A stretch of DNA of 64,000 bases from Micromonospora chokoriensis (GCF_000718555.1 NZ_JOAN01000003.1:356827-420826); one strand, 5' to 3'; positions 17,469 to 27,532 are shown, numbered from the stretch's first letter. A program made the numbers and translations. Notes: generated from the letters alone by a model not told the origin.

Positions 17469-17828
17469 TCAGAACGCACCCTTGAGGTGGTCGACCTGCG
17501 CCGGACCGGCGTCGGGCAGCCGTACCGACAGCACGTCGAAACGCACCTCCTCGGCGGTCGTGCCGGTCTCGGTCAGCCACCGCGCGGCGAGCCCGCGCAG
17601 CCGGCGGGCCTTGGCCGGCACGACCGCCTCGGCCGGGGTGCCGTAGTCGTCGCCCCGGCGGGTCTTCACCTCGCAGAAGGCGAGCACCGGCCCGTCCCAC
17701 GCGATGATGTCGATCTCCCCGGCCGGGCATCGCCAGTTCTGGGCGATCGGGCGCAGCCCCGCCTCGGTCAGGTGCCGGGCGGCGCACCGCTCGCCGTACG
17801 CGCCAACCGCCTGGTTCCGCTTTGTCAT
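17469..17828 (-). CDS. YraN/UPF0102 nuclease-fold protein
   Basis: 119 aa. The restriction-endonuclease-like core is [21 protein letters not shown], with the D-x(n)-ExK residues kept. The N-terminus [12 protein letters not shown] is typical. Its biochemical role is unsettled, but co-occurrence with comM and dprA points to DNA processing. The ATG at 17828 ([13 protein letters not shown]) fits the family start; a GTG at 17882 would add 18 residues that lack family features. Confidence 0.9.
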   Translation of the reverse strand: MTKRNQAVGAYGERCAARHLTEAGLRPIAQNWRCPAGEIDIIAWDGPVLAFCEVKTRRGDDYGTPAEAVVPAKARRLRGLAARWLTETGTTAEEVRFDVLSVRLPDAGPAQVDHLKGAF

Positions 17829-17883
17829 GCCCGGCACGGTGCCCGCCGGTGCGCGATCGCCGCGACCCCGCGATGGCCCCACC

Positions 17884-17910
17884 TGTGGACAACAGGCGTG
17901 CTGTGGACAA
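17884..17910 (-). promoter_or_regulatory. second pair of DnaA boxes (TTGTCCACA)
   Basis: Two exact TTGTCCACA 9-mers on the minus strand (17884-17892 and 17902-17910) lie 18 bp apart, between divergent yraN and the repeat-rich membrane protein gene. They match the actinobacterial DnaA consensus. Confidence 0.55.
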
Positions 17911-18075
17911 CCGGACGATCAAGCCCGCCCTGTGCTAACGCCGGCGGCGCGGGTGGCCACGCTCCACGGCGGCGGAGCGTTCCGGCACACCGCGTCGACG
18001 AGGTCACGCGGGCGATCGGCGACGGCGGCCGGGCTGAAATGGCGCGGGCATGGCCAGTCGCATACGGTGCCTGAC

Positions 18076-19092
18076 GTGGACGGACGACGGAGTTTCCCGG
18101 AAGATCAGGAGCCGCGCTGGTACCCCGACGAGCGGGGTCGCGGCTACGGCGAGTCAGAGTGGCGCGGCGCGGGCGAGCCGCCGCGATACCGGGACAGCGA
18201 GATCCCTGAGCAGCGTGGCGGGGAAGACGGCCGCTCCGTCGAGGACACCGGCGTCGGCCGCCGCCGGGAGTCGGATTCGGGTCGGCTCGGTGCGCTGGAC
18301 GCGAGCCCCTTCGGCACGCCCGAGTCGGACTCGGGCCGCTTCGGCGCCTTGGACGTTCAGACCGGTCGGTTCGGCGCGAGCGAGGCCGATTCGGGGCGGT
18401 TCGGCGCGGTCGACCCGTTGGGTGCCGCACGGCCGGAGGTGGACGACTACCGGGCCGCTCGGTCCTGGCGGGCCGACCGGGACCCCTCGGAGACCTCCGG
18501 TGAGCTGCCCGGACGCCGGGCCGCCCGGGAGTCGGCCGCAGCGGGATCCACGCCGACCAGCAGCACGCCGGAGGCCGCCCGCGACACCACGTCGGCAACC
18601 GGCGCGCCGGCCAGCGTGCTCGCTGACCAGGCTCGTCCCGTTTCGCTCGGCGGGTACCCGATCGTCGAGCCGACCCGGGGCGGCGACACGCCGCACCCGC
18701 TGGAGATGCCGACCGGCCCGATGCCGGGGATCGGCCCTCGCCCCGACCTGCCCGCAGGCGAGCCGCCGGTGTACCCGCCGGCCGCCGACGGCGTCTATCG
18801 GACCCGTCGACCGGTGCTGGCCGTACTCTTCGCTCTGCTGGTGTTGATCTTTGAGATCCCCGCGCTGCGGGTGCTGCTGGCCGGCGTGATCGGTGACCCG
18901 CTGGACGCCGGGAACGTGGTGGTCGGAATCGCCCTGGTCGCCGGGCTGCCGATCTTCGCAACCGGGCTGTACGGGCTACGAACCGGCGGTTTGGCGCTGG
19001 CCGACAACGGCCGGGGCTGGCTTCGCCCGCCGACGGCCTACCTGACCGTCGGCCTGGTGCTCTTCGTGGCCGCCGCGCTCGCCGCCGGCTGA
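18076..19092 (+). CDS. repeat-rich protein with a C-terminal three-helix membrane domain
   Basis: 338 aa, family not recognised. Residues 1-240 are hydrophilic and disordered-looking, with four imperfect [14 protein letters not shown] repeats at about residues 70-120. About 100 C-terminal residues hold three transmembrane helices ([53 protein letters not shown]). The GTG at 18076 follows TACGGT (18063-18068) by 7 nt, so it is probably leaderless. It ends at a strong terminator and sits alone between yraN and rpsB. Confidence 0.75.
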   Translation: MDGRRSFPEDQEPRWYPDERGRGYGESEWRGAGEPPRYRDSEIPEQRGGEDGRSVEDTGVGRRRESDSGRLGALDASPFGTPESDSGRFGALDVQTGRFGASEADSGRFGAVDPLGAARPEVDDYRAARSWRADRDPSETSGELPGRRAARESAAAGSTPTSSTPEAARDTTSATGAPASVLADQARPVSLGGYPIVEPTRGGDTPHPLEMPTGPMPGIGPRPDLPAGEPPVYPPAADGVYRTRRPVLAVLFALLVLIFEIPALRVLLAGVIGDPLDAGNVVVGIALVAGLPIFATGLYGLRTGGLALADNGRGWLRPPTAYLTVGLVLFVAAALAAG

Positions 19093-19148
19093 CCAGCCGC
19101 GGCGCGCCGCTGACCCGCGGCGGCCGACGATTTCACGCAACAACCAGG

Positions 19149-19184
19149 AAATAGTGGCCTCCGGCGACGCGGAGGCCACTATTT
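19149..19184 (+). terminator. Rho-independent terminator
   Basis: A 14-bp perfect stem (AAATAGTGGCCTCC with its complement), 8-nt loop and trailing T-run lie 57 bp after the membrane-protein stop. It is one of the few canonical intrinsic terminators in the window. Confidence 0.9.
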
Positions 19185-19271
19185 TCATGAACCAGCGCGA
19201 TCTTGCTGGCCGCTCCAGCGAGCGCGCGAGCGCTCCGGCGCACCCCGGGGCGGCTGAACGGGTGAGGGGCG

Positions 19272-19458
19272 TACACTGGCCAACTGGCGACCGCCTCGTG
19301 CGGTCGACCTCGCGCGCCCTCTTCACGAATCGTCGTGGAGCGACGGCCTCCCTGGTCCCGATCTTGATCGGGCCCACCATGGGCCGGCGACCAGGCGCCA
19401 GGACGCCCGGCCACCGGCCGAGCGTGACAAACCAGGGACCTTGAGGAGTACCCCAACC
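19272..19458 (+). promoter_or_regulatory. rpsB promoter and long leader
   Basis: TACACT (19272-19277) is the best -10 box in the 366-bp gap upstream of rpsB. The roughly 180-nt leader contains small hairpins (CCCGATCTTGATCGGG at about 19357) and ends with GAGGAG before the ATG. A leader of this length could host S2 autoregulation; that is inference. Confidence 0.45.
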
Positions 19459-20337
19459 ATGGCCGTCGTGACCATGCGTCAGCTGCTGGAGAGCGGTGTC
19501 CACTTCGGGCACCAGACCCGTCGCTGGAACCCGAAGATGAAGCGCTTCATCATGACCGAGCGCAACGGCATCTACATCATCGACCTGCGCCAGACCCTCG
19601 AGTACATCGAGAAGGCGTACGAGTTCGTGCGTGGGACCGTGGCGGAGGGTGGCAGCATCCTGTTCGTCGGCACCAAGAAGCAGGCCCAGGAGGCTATCGC
19701 CGAGCAGGCGACCCGGGTCGGCCAGCCGTACGTCAACCACCGCTGGCTCGGTGGCATGCTGACCAACTTCCAGACCGTGTACAAGCGCCTTCAGCGGATG
19801 AAGGAGCTGGAGGCCCTGGGTGACCTCAGCGGCACCGCCGCCGGTTACACCAAGAAGGAGACCCTCCAGCTCTCCCGCGAGAAGATCAAGCTGACCCGCA
19901 CCCTCGGTGGTCTGCGGGACATGCAGAAGCTCCCCGCCGCGGTCTGGATCGTCGACACCAAGAAGGAGCACATCGCCGTCGACGAGGCCCGCAAGCTGGG
20001 CATCCCGGTGATCGCGGTGCTGGACACCAACTGTGACCCGGACGAGGTCGACTTCCCGATCCCGGGTAACGACGACGCGATCCGCTCGGCCGAGCTGCTG
20101 ACCAAGGTCGTCGCGGCCGCCGTCGCGGATGGCCTGATCGCGCGCTCCGGCCGTCGTCGGGGCAACGACGAGAAGCCCGAGGGTGTCGCGACCGACGAGC
20201 CGCTGACCGAGTGGGAGCGCGAGCTGCTGGAGCCGAAGAAGGCCGACGAGTCGGCCGCGCCGGCCGAGCAGCCCGCCGCTGTCGCCGCCGAGCAGCCCGC
20301 CACCACCGAGCAGCCGGCGGCCGCCACCGCGGAGTGA
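19459..20337 (+). CDS. rpsB: 30S ribosomal protein S2
   Basis: Small-subunit protein, 292 aa. [27 protein letters not shown] is the conserved N-terminus; [12 protein letters not shown] and [12 protein letters not shown] follow. The last 60 residues are an Ala/Glu/Gln-rich tail with EQPAA repeats, typical of actinobacterial S2. The ATG at 19459 has GAGGAG 10 nt upstream and matches the family start. Confidence 0.97.
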   Translation: MAVVTMRQLLESGVHFGHQTRRWNPKMKRFIMTERNGIYIIDLRQTLEYIEKAYEFVRGTVAEGGSILFVGTKKQAQEAIAEQATRVGQPYVNHRWLGGMLTNFQTVYKRLQRMKELEALGDLSGTAAGYTKKETLQLSREKIKLTRTLGGLRDMQKLPAAVWIVDTKKEHIAVDEARKLGIPVIAVLDTNCDPDEVDFPIPGNDDAIRSAELLTKVVAAAVADGLIARSGRRRGNDEKPEGVATDEPLTEWERELLEPKKADESAAPAEQPAAVAAEQPATTEQPAAATAE

Positions 20338-20346
20338 TCGCACCGT

Positions 20347-20385
20347 CGCTGCCCCGCCGTCCGTTTTCGCGAACGGCGGGCAGCG
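20347..20385 (+). terminator. hairpin between rpsB and tsf
   Basis: CGCTGC-C-CCGCCGT (20347-20360) pairs with ACGGCGGGCAGCG (20373-20385), with one bulged C. It lies in the 134-bp rpsB-tsf gap. It may be a partial terminator that sets S2:EF-Ts ratios, as suggested for rpsB-tsf operons elsewhere. Confidence 0.55.
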
Positions 20386-20471
20386 GCGGTACGCCGGGCA
20401 CGATCCGCCCGGATCCGGGTAACCGGCACCTCTGACCATCCACACGCCGTCTCAACACCGAAGAGAGAGCC

Positions 20472-21299
20472 ATGTCCCAAATCACCGCCGCGGACGTCAA
20501 GAAGCTCCGCGACCTCACCGGCGCCGGCATGATGGACAGCAAGAAGGCGCTGACCGAGGCCGAGGGCGACTTCGACAAGGCCGTCGAGATCCTGCGCGTC
20601 AAGGGCGCCAAGGATGTCGGCAAGCGGGCTGGCCGTACGGCCGCGAACGGCCTGATCGCCCACTCCGGCAAGGCGCTGCTCGAGCTCAACTGCGAGACCG
20701 ACTTCGTCGCCAAGACCGAGTCGTTCATCGCGCTGGGTCAGCAGCTGGTCGAGCACGGTGAGCGCGCCGGCGTGAACTCCGCCGAGGAGCTGCTCGCCAC
20801 CGAGCTCGACGGCAAGGTCATCGCGGACCTGATCCAGGAGCAGTCCGCCAAGATCGGCGAGAAGCTGGTGCTCAACCGGTTCGCCCGGGTCGAGGGCACC
20901 ACCGCCGTCTACCTGCACCGCAAGGCCCAGGACCTGCCGCCGGCCGTCGGCGTGCTGGTGTCGTACACCGGCAAGACCGACGAGGCCGGCGACGCCGACG
21001 CCCGTGGTGTTGCCATGCAGATCGCCGCGATGCGGCCGAAGTACCTCACCCGGGACGAGGTTCCGGCCGAGGTCGTCGAGTCCGAGCGGCGCATCGCCGA
21101 GCAGACCGCCCGCGAGGAGAACAAGCCCGAGGCGGCCCTGCCGAAGATCATCGAGGGCCGGGTGAACTCCTTCTTCAAGGACTTCGTCCTGATCGAGCAG
21201 TCCTCCGTCTCTGACAACAAGAAGTCGGTGAAGCAGCTGCTGGCTGAGGCCGGCATCGAGGTCACCCGCTTCGTGCGGTTCGAGGTCGGCCAGGCCTGA
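20472..21299 (+). CDS. tsf: elongation factor Ts
   Basis: Nucleotide-exchange factor for EF-Tu, 275 aa. The N-terminal UBA-like domain is [24 protein letters not shown]. The core carries [15 protein letters not shown], the TDFV motif that contacts EF-Tu. The C-terminus is [27 protein letters not shown] lies before the ATG. It is normal family length and follows rpsB. Confidence 0.97.
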   Translation: MSQITAADVKKLRDLTGAGMMDSKKALTEAEGDFDKAVEILRVKGAKDVGKRAGRTAANGLIAHSGKALLELNCETDFVAKTESFIALGQQLVEHGERAGVNSAEELLATELDGKVIADLIQEQSAKIGEKLVLNRFARVEGTTAVYLHRKAQDLPPAVGVLVSYTGKTDEAGDADARGVAMQIAAMRPKYLTRDEVPAEVVESERRIAEQTAREENKPEAALPKIIEGRVNSFFKDFVLIEQSSVSDNKKSVKQLLAEAGIEVTRFVRFEVGQA

Positions 21300-21343
21300 G
21301 CCGCCACCGGGCGCCGCTGGCGCCTGTGGGCAGGAGACATCAA

Positions 21344-21387
21344 CGAGGAGGCCGCCGGTGTACGTGACAGGCACCGCGGCCTCCTCG
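21344..21387 (+). terminator. strong hairpin between tsf and pyrH
   Basis: CGAGGAGGCCGC (21344-21355) pairs perfectly with GCGGCCTCCTCG (21376-21387), and an inner GGTG/CACC extends it. TAGGGT (21393-21398) just after is a possible -10 for pyrH. Confidence 0.7.
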
Positions 21388-21460
21388 TCACATAGGGTCG
21401 GCAGCGGCAGGTTCGCGGTACGCGCCGCACGGGGCGTGCGCGTGGGGAAGGGCGGGGCGG

Positions 21461-22228
21461 ATGACGCAGGTTGTGAGTGACCGGACGCTGGAGCTGGACG
21501 ATCCGACGGCACCGCCGCCGGGGCGTGCCCGCCGGGTGGTGCTGAAGCTCTCCGGTGAGGTGTTCGGTGGCGGCGCGATCGGCGTCGACCCGGACGTCGT
21601 CCAGGCCATCGCCCGGCAGATCGCCACCGTGGTCCGCCGCGGTGTGCAGGTCTCCGTGGTGGTTGGCGGCGGCAACTTCTTCCGCGGCGCGGAGCTGCAG
21701 AAGCGTGGGATGGACCGGGCCCGCGCCGACTACATGGGCATGCTCGGCACCGTGATGAACTGCCTCGCGCTCCAGGACTTCCTGGAGAAGGAGGGCATCG
21801 AGACCCGGGTGCAGAGCGCCATCACGATGGCCCAGGTCGCCGAGCCGTACATCCCGCTGCGGGCCATCCGGCACCTGGAGAAGGGCCGCGTGGTCATCTT
21901 CGGCGCCGGCGCCGGAATGCCGTACTTCTCCACCGACACGGTGGCCGCCCAGCGGGCGCTGGAGATCCGGGCCGACGTGGTGCTGATGAGCAAGAACGGC
22001 GTGGACGGCGTCTACACCGCCGACCCCCGGATCGACCCCACCGCCAGCAAGCTCGACTCGATCACCTTCTCCGAGGCGCTGCGCCGCAACCTGCGGGTGG
22101 CCGACGCGGCGGCGTTCAGCCTCTGCATGGAGAACGGCCTGCCGATGCTGGTCTTCGGCGCGCAGGGTGACGACACCATCATCCGCGCTGTGGGTGGCGA
22201 CAAGATCGGCACCCTGATCACCGCCTGA
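21461..22228 (+). CDS. pyrH: uridylate kinase
   Basis: Phosphorylates UMP to UDP with ATP; cytosolic hexamer, amino-acid-kinase fold. 255 aa. Motifs: [81 protein letters not shown]. The N-terminus carries about 20 extra residues before the kinase core. It shares its operon setting with frr downstream. Confidence 0.96.
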   Translation: MTQVVSDRTLELDDPTAPPPGRARRVVLKLSGEVFGGGAIGVDPDVVQAIARQIATVVRRGVQVSVVVGGGNFFRGAELQKRGMDRARADYMGMLGTVMNCLALQDFLEKEGIETRVQSAITMAQVAEPYIPLRAIRHLEKGRVVIFGAGAGMPYFSTDTVAAQRALEIRADVVLMSKNGVDGVYTADPRIDPTASKLDSITFSEALRRNLRVADAAAFSLCMENGLPMLVFGAQGDDTIIRAVGGDKIGTLITA

Positions 22229-22310
22229 GTCGCGCCGATGGCGACGGCAGCGGCGGTCTGACGACTTTCAGCAGAGCCCACCACGAGCACAGAAGGAGGC
22301 GAGGAGACCG

Positions 22311-22868
22311 GTGATCGACGACACCCTCCTCGAGGCCGAGGAGAAGATGGAGCGTGCGGTTGAGCACGCCAAAGAGGAGTTCGGCGCCATCCGCACCGGT
22401 CGCGCCAACCCCGCCATGTTCTCCAAGGTCATCATCGACTACTACGGCACGCCCACGCCGTTGACGCAGATGGCGTCCATCGCGATCCCCGAGCCGCGGA
22501 TGGCCATCATCAAGCCGTACGACAACTCGCAGATCCACGTCATGGAAAAGGCGATCCGCGACTCGGACCTCGGGGTCAACCCGAACAACGAGGGCACCCA
22601 GCTGCGCATCCTGCTCCCGCAGATGACCGAGGAGCGACGCCGCGACATGATCAAGGTGGCCCGGCACAAGGGCGAGGAGGCCAAGGTGGCCATCCGCAAC
22701 GTCCGCCGCCGGGGCAAGGAAGAACTGGACCGGATCGTCAAGGACGGCGAGGCTGGCGAGGACGACGGCCGCCGCGCCGAGAAGGAACTCGACGACCTGA
22801 CCCAGCGCTACGTGGCCAGCGTCGACGACCTCGTCAAGCACAAGGAAACCGAGCTGCTCGAGGTGTGA
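22311..22868 (+). CDS. frr: ribosome recycling factor
   Basis: Splits post-termination ribosomes with EF-G. 185 aa, exact family length. Features: [28 protein letters not shown] core (here [13 protein letters not shown]), [27 protein letters not shown]. It is a GTG start preceded by AGGAGGCGAGGAG. A perfect terminator follows 21 nt after the stop. Confidence 0.96.
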   Translation: MIDDTLLEAEEKMERAVEHAKEEFGAIRTGRANPAMFSKVIIDYYGTPTPLTQMASIAIPEPRMAIIKPYDNSQIHVMEKAIRDSDLGVNPNNEGTQLRILLPQMTEERRRDMIKVARHKGEEAKVAIRNVRRRGKEELDRIVKDGEAGEDDGRRAEKELDDLTQRYVASVDDLVKHKETELLEV

Positions 22869-22889
22869 TTGTCCCCCCGTTGGGCGAGT

Positions 22890-22920
22890 GAGGCCCGTTC
22901 CCGAGTTGGGAACGGGCCTC
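22890..22920 (+). terminator. terminator after frr
   Basis: GAGGCCCGTTCCC (22890-22902) and its complement (22908-22920) make a 13-bp perfect stem with a 5-nt loop. It closes the pyrH-frr unit. TAGGCT at 23004-23009 is a candidate -10 for cdsA downstream; the rest of 22921-23153 shows no gene. Confidence 0.8.
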
Positions 22921-23153
22921 GTGTCGTAAACGGCCCAGCGGGCTGGCGGCGAGGGGTGACGCCCGTCGGCGTGCCTCGTCCGCCGTGCCCGTCCAGCGGG
23001 TGCAGTAGGCTCGGCAGGATTCCCGGCCACCGGGCGGTGAACACCGGGGATCGACCGACCGTCGGGGCGGTCAATCGGAGGAACATCGCACGTGTAGGGG
23101 ATGCTTGTGGTCTTGCGTCATGTGGTGGTTCTCGTGCCCCGTCGCGGTGCGTG

Positions 23154-24545
23154 ATGTCCCACCCCGACCCCTACGGCAGCGAGCCCCGCAGCTGGGACCG
23201 GCCGGAGCGCCCAGTGCCGCTGCCCTGGCCGGACCAGGACCTGGACGCCGGCCAGTGGAACCGCCGCCCCGCCGCCGGCCCTGAGTTGTACGCCGACTCG
23301 CAGGCCCGGCCGTACGCCGACCCGCACCGGGTGGACCCGTACGACGAGCGTGGCCGCCCGGTCCGTCCGGACGACCGTTTCGACGAGCGCGACCGGTACG
23401 ACCGTTTCGACGACCGCGACCGGTACGAGGACGACCGCAACCAGCCCGACCGGTACGACGACCGGGGCCGTGGCGACCGCTACCTCGATCGTCCTCCCGC
23501 CGCTGGCGACGAGCCGACCCGTTACGACGAGCCGGACCGTGGGCGCGTTGCCGAGCCGAGCCGTCTCGACGGCTCTCCCGCCCGCTTCGACGACCCGGGA
23601 TACCCGACCGAGCAGCTCACGCCGATCCGGGCCGAGGTGGCGTCGGACGAGGCTCCGACCACCGGCCGGCGGCCGAAGGGTCGACGTCGGGCGAGCGTCG
23701 ACCGACCGGCCACCCAGCAGTTGGGCACCGGGAAGGCTGGGCGCAACCTGCCCGCGGCGATCGGGGTCGGGCTCGGCCTCGGCGCGCTGATCGTGGTGCC
23801 GCTGGTGGTCTACCCGACGGCGTTCCTGCCGGTGATCGCCGCTGCCGTCGCCGTCGGCATCTGGGAGATGGTCCGCGCGGTCGGACGCAGCGGTGCCCAC
23901 CCGCCGTTGGTGCCGCTGGTCGCCGGTGGCGTGCTGACCGTGGGCCTGGCCTGGTTCGCCGGCCCGGACGCGCTCAGCCTGGGGCTGCTGGTCACCGTGC
24001 TGGGCACCATGATCTGGCGGCTGGGTGATGGTCCGGCTGGTTTCCAGCGGGATCTCACCGCGGCCACCCTGATCGCCGTCTACGTGCCGTTCCTCGCTGG
24101 TTTCGCGGCGCTGCTCGCGGCGGCCCCGGGCGACGGCTGGAAGCGCATCCTGGCCACGCTGGTCGCGGTGGTTCTCTCCGACACCGGCGGGTACGCGGCC
24201 GGTGTCTCCTTCGGCCGTCACCCGATGGCCCCGTCGATCAGCCCGAAGAAGTCCTGGGAGGGCTTCGCCGGCTCGGTCACCGCGGCGGCCCTGGGTAGCG
24301 CGTTGCTGCTGTGGCTGATGTTGGGCGTGGCTCCCTGGTGGGGTGCGCTGTTCGGGGTGGCCGTCTCCGGCGCGGCGGTCCTGGGAGACCTGGCCGAGTC
24401 GATGATCAAGCGGGATCTCGGCGTGAAGGACATGAGCAACCTGCTGCCCGGCCACGGCGGTCTGATGGACCGACTGGACTCGATCCTGTTCGCGGTGCCG
24501 ACGGCCTACCTGCTGCTGGCGGTCCTCGTGCCGGTGGTGAACTGA
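23154..24545 (+). CDS. cdsA: phosphatidate cytidylyltransferase with long disordered N-terminus
   Basis: Makes CDP-diacylglycerol from phosphatidic acid and CTP, the entry to phospholipid synthesis. 463 aa. The C-terminal 270 residues are the CdsA membrane domain, with about 8 helices, ISPKKSWEGFAGS and the signature KRDLGVKDMSNLLPGHGGLMDRLDS. The N-terminal 190 residues are hydrophilic, with Asp/Arg/Tyr tandem units (DRYDRFDDRDRY at about residues 80-110). This extension is not part of the enzyme and is predicted cytosolic. Start: ATG 23154 or GTG 23151. Confidence 0.9.
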   Translation: MSHPDPYGSEPRSWDRPERPVPLPWPDQDLDAGQWNRRPAAGPELYADSQARPYADPHRVDPYDERGRPVRPDDRFDERDRYDRFDDRDRYEDDRNQPDRYDDRGRGDRYLDRPPAAGDEPTRYDEPDRGRVAEPSRLDGSPARFDDPGYPTEQLTPIRAEVASDEAPTTGRRPKGRRRASVDRPATQQLGTGKAGRNLPAAIGVGLGLGALIVVPLVVYPTAFLPVIAAAVAVGIWEMVRAVGRSGAHPPLVPLVAGGVLTVGLAWFAGPDALSLGLLVTVLGTMIWRLGDGPAGFQRDLTAATLIAVYVPFLAGFAALLAAAPGDGWKRILATLVAVVLSDTGGYAAGVSFGRHPMAPSISPKKSWEGFAGSVTAAALGSALLLWLMLGVAPWWGALFGVAVSGAAVLGDLAESMIKRDLGVKDMSNLLPGHGGLMDRLDSILFAVPTAYLLLAVLVPVVN

Positions 24546-24649
24546 GGTATGAATCACGGCGTCCTGGTCATCCGGCCTCGGGGGTCGCAGCCCGTTCGAC
24601 ACCTCCGGACCGGCACCTGCCGCCGACGGCGTGACACACTGGACCAGCC

Positions 24650-25807
24650 ATGACGAGCCTGCCCTTGATCCCCGCCATCTCCGTCGCCCCTGCCGCGCGA
24701 CGGGCCTCCATGCCCCCTCAGCACCTCGCTGACCTGGACCTGGCCGGCCGCCAGGCGCTGATCACCGGGCTGGGCGAGCCGGCCTTCCGTGCGAAGCAGG
24801 TCTCCAACCACTATTTCGGGCGGTTGGTCCGTGACCCGCAGTCGATGACCGACCTGCCTGCGGCGACCCGGGAGCGGCTGGCCGAGAAGTTGCTGCCCAC
24901 GCTGCTCAACCCGGTTCGGGAGCTGGCCTGCGACGACGGTGCGACCCGCAAGGCGCTCTGGCGGCTGCACGACGGCGCGCTGGTGGAGAGCGTGCTGATG
25001 GGCTACCCGGACCGGGTGACCGTCTGCATCTCCAGCCAGGCGGGCTGTGGCATGGCCTGTCCGTTCTGCGCGACCGGCCAGGCCGGGCTGACCCGAAACC
25101 TGTCGACGGCGGAGATCGTCGACCAGGCGGTGTACATGGCCGGGGTGGCGGCTTCCGGCGTGGTCGCCGGCTCCCCGCCGAGGCTGTCGCGTGTCGTCTT
25201 CATGGGCATGGGCGAGCCGCTGGCCAACTACAACCGGGTGATCGCGGCGATCCGTCGGCTGGTCAGCCCTGCTCCGGAGGGGCTCGGCCTGTCCCAGCGG
25301 CACATCACCGTTTCCACGGTCGGCCTGGTTCCGGCCATCCACCGACTGGCCAGCGAAGACCTCTCAGTGACCCTTGCGCTGTCGTTGCACGCGCCTGATG
25401 ATGATCTGCGCGACGAACTCGTGCCGGTGAACCAGCGCTGGAAGGTTTCCGAGGTGCTGGACGCAGCGTGGGACTACGCCGCCCGGACGGGCCGTCGCGT
25501 GTCGATCGAGTACGCGATGATCAAGGACGTGAACGACCAGCCGTGGCGAGCCGACCTGCTCGGGCGGCTACTGGCCGGCAAATTGGCCCACGTGAACCTC
25601 ATTCCGCTCAATCCGACGCCGGGCAGCCGCTGGGACGCGAGCCCGAAGCCGGTTGAGCGGGAGTTCGTCCGGCGGTTGCGCGATGCCGGGGTGTCCACCA
25701 CAGTTCGGGACACCCGAGGTCGCGAGATTGACGGCGCGTGTGGCCAGCTCGCCGCCGCCGAGGACAACGACACCAATACCGACCGCGCCGGAGAGGCACC
25801 GGCGTGA
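24650..25807 (+). CDS. rlmN: dual-specificity 23S rRNA/tRNA adenine-C2 methyltransferase
   Basis: Radical-SAM enzyme that methylates C2 of A2503 in 23S rRNA and A37 in some tRNAs. 385 aa. The radical-SAM cluster is CGMACPFC (Cys133, Cys137, Cys140), with [10 protein letters not shown] and SVEYAMI-type motifs ([15 protein letters not shown]). The C-terminal catalytic cysteine is in GACGQL. The ATG is 104 bp after cdsA, with an ACACACT element upstream that may be its -10. Confidence 0.95.
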   Translation: MTSLPLIPAISVAPAARRASMPPQHLADLDLAGRQALITGLGEPAFRAKQVSNHYFGRLVRDPQSMTDLPAATRERLAEKLLPTLLNPVRELACDDGATRKALWRLHDGALVESVLMGYPDRVTVCISSQAGCGMACPFCATGQAGLTRNLSTAEIVDQAVYMAGVAASGVVAGSPPRLSRVVFMGMGEPLANYNRVIAAIRRLVSPAPEGLGLSQRHITVSTVGLVPAIHRLASEDLSVTLALSLHAPDDDLRDELVPVNQRWKVSEVLDAAWDYAARTGRRVSIEYAMIKDVNDQPWRADLLGRLLAGKLAHVNLIPLNPTPGSRWDASPKPVEREFVRRLRDAGVSTTVRDTRGREIDGACGQLAAAEDNDTNTDRAGEAPA

Positions 25808-25838
25808 CCGGGCTTGGCGAACGAGACCAGGAGACATA

Positions 25839-27035
25839 GTGGCGAGTCAGGGTCAGCGTTTCCGGCGCAAGGCGCTCCGCCGGGGATACAAGGTCGACGA
25901 GGTGGATGCCTTCCTCGACCGGGTCGAGGCGACGCTCGACGGCCGACAGGTTGGTGCCCCGGTGGCCTCCCAGGAGGTCCACGACGTCGTCTTCCGGGTC
26001 CGCTTCAACGGGTACGACGAGTGGCAGGTCGACCTGCATCTGGACCGGGTCGAGCGGCAGCTGGCCGAGCTGGAGGAGCGCAACAGCGCCGGACGCGGCG
26101 GTGACCCCCGGATGGGTGACCGGATGGGCCCACCGGACCGGATGGGTCCGCCGATGCGCGATGACCGGGGCATGGTTCCGCAGCCGATGCCACCCCGGCC
26201 GATGCCCGCGCAGGCCGGCCCACCCTACGGCCGCTACGACGAGCCGACCGGTGCCTTCGCTGGCGGGTACGACGCCGCCCCCCGCGGTGGTTACGACGCG
26301 CCACGCGGCCCGGCTGGCCCCGGCCCGATGGGTGGTCCTGGCGGCCCGATGGGTCCCGGAGGCCCGATGGCCCCTGGCCCGATGGGCGGCCACGGAATGC
26401 CGCCGCGCGGCCTGCCCGCCGGCCCCAGTGGGTACGGCCCGGACGACCAACGCTCGCCCGGTGGGTACGGCCCGGATGACCAGCGTGGCGGGTACGGCCC
26501 GGACGACCAGCGTGGCGGGTACAACCCCGACGACCAGCGCTCGCCCGGCGGCTATCCACCGCCGCCGGAGGAGTCGCGCTTCGACGGCTTCGAGGCCGGG
26601 CGGCACGGCCGCACCGACATGACGGCCGAGATCCGGATGCCGGAGCGGGACCTGCGCGACATGCGCCGTGGCCCGGCCGGCCCGCCTCCGCTGCCGCAGC
26701 AGGGCCTCGGTGGCCCCCCGATGGCCGGTCCGCCCGCCGTGGCTGGCCCGCCGATGGCCGGCCCGCCGATGGCCGGCCCGCCCGGCAGCGACCTGTACCG
26801 GGTCGACCAGATCCGCCGCAGCTTCCAGGTGCGCCGGTTCGGCAGTGGGTACGACCCCGACCAGGTGGACCGCTTCTTCGACACCCTGCTCGGTGGCATG
26901 CAGCGCCGCAACCCGATGCCGGTCGACCCGAAGGACCTGGACACGCTCCGGTTTGGCCTGGTGCCCGGCGGCTACTTCGAGGCCGAGGTCGACGCCGCGC
27001 TCAAGGACGTGCAGGACATCCTCTTCGGGCGCTGA
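25839..27035 (+). CDS. DivIVA-domain-repeat protein with Gly/Pro/Met-rich linker
   Basis: 398 aa. Three DivI1A-type motifs are seen: FRRKALRRGYKVDEVDAFLDRV (residues 8-29), RFNGYDEWQVDLHLDRVERQL (about 54-74), and FQVRRFGSGYDPDQVDRFFDTL (about 329-350). They are separated by about 230 residues of PMGGPGGPM and GYGPDDQR repeats. DivIVA domains recruit proteins to curved or polar membrane in actinobacterial tip growth. This protein lacks the long coiled coil of Wag31/DivIVA, so it is a related adaptor rather than the polar scaffold itself. The GTG has AGGAG 5 nt upstream. Confidence 0.8.
   Translation: MASQGQRFRRKALRRGYKVDEVDAFLDRVEATLDGRQVGAPVASQEVHDVVFRVRFNGYDEWQVDLHLDRVERQLAELEERNSAGRGGDPRMGDRMGPPDRMGPPMRDDRGMVPQPMPPRPMPAQAGPPYGRYDEPTGAFAGGYDAAPRGGYDAPRGPAGPGPMGGPGGPMGPGGPMAPGPMGGHGMPPRGLPAGPSGYGPDDQRSPGGYGPDDQRGGYGPDDQRGGYNPDDQRSPGGYPPPPEESRFDGFEAGRHGRTDMTAEIRMPERDLRDMRRGPAGPPPLPQQGLGGPPMAGPPAVAGPPMAGPPMAGPPGSDLYRVDQIRRSFQVRRFGSGYDPDQVDRFFDTLLGGMQRRNPMPVDPKDLDTLRFGLVPGGYFEAEVDAALKDVQDILFGR
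26430..26550 (+). repeat. in-frame tandem repeats encoding GYGPDDQR units
   Basis: Four near-identical units of 27-33 bp, GGGTACGGCCCGGACGACCA plus variable spacer, lie in the linker of the DivIVA-repeat gene. Copy number may vary between strains. Confidence 0.75.
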
Positions 27036-27052
27036 CCCCGACGCGTACGGAC

Positions 27053-27085
27053 GAGGGCCCGTCCCCCGGGTGGGGGCGGGCCCTC
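27053..27085. terminator. bidirectional terminator
   Basis: GAGGGCCCG-T-CCCCC pairs with GGGGGCGGGCCCTC across a 4-nt loop, in the convergent gap between the DivIVA-repeat gene and the small membrane protein gene. Confidence 0.75.
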
Positions 27086-27113
27086 GGCGTATCTCGTCCG
27101 GCGGTGGGTCGGG

Positions 27114-27335
27114 TCAGGAACGCAGACCGTTGCGCCGTAGCACGACGTCGCCGATCACGATGATCAGCAGCAGCGCGGCCAGGCCGATCAGCCAGATGTC
27201 CTCGACCCTGCCCTCGTGGTTGCCGCAGATCATCGCCAGCAGCGCCAGTGCGGACAGCACAGCGCCGATCTGCCCGGCCTTGCGGTGCCCGGGCTTGTGC
27301 TGGTCTGGCGACGTTACCGGCTCGCTTCCTGCCAC
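27114..27335 (-). CDS. 73-aa two-helix membrane protein
   Basis: The GTG at 27335 has GGAAGG about 8 nt upstream. The product starts VAGSEPVTSPDQHKPGHRKA and has two helices (IGAVLSALALLAMICGNH and IWLIGLAALLLIIVIGDVVL), then RRNGLRS. The function is unknown; this small protein type is common in actinobacteria. CAGACT (27374-27369) is a possible -10. Longer upstream frames lack family-like sequence. Confidence 0.65.
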   Translation of the reverse strand: MAGSEPVTSPDQHKPGHRKAGQIGAVLSALALLAMICGNHEGRVEDIWLIGLAALLLIIVIGDVVLRRNGLRS

Positions 27336-27532
27336 TGTCGGTCCTTCCCTCGCGATCGGATCTTTGGTTAGTCTGGCACGCCTCGTACGCGCTGCGGTGG
27401 GGTGGGGGTTTCCTGGCCGTCGGCCCTGCCCACCTGGGCTGAATGGCACTACCGGCGTCGCGGGGTGGCGGTCAGACTCGCTCCGGTAGCGTTTGGCGTA
27501 CACCTGATTGTCTGTTTGAGGGGGACTGTGCG

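Noticed and set aside
26430..26550. CRISPR-like repeats
   Set aside because: They are in-frame coding repeats inside the DivIVA-motif gene.
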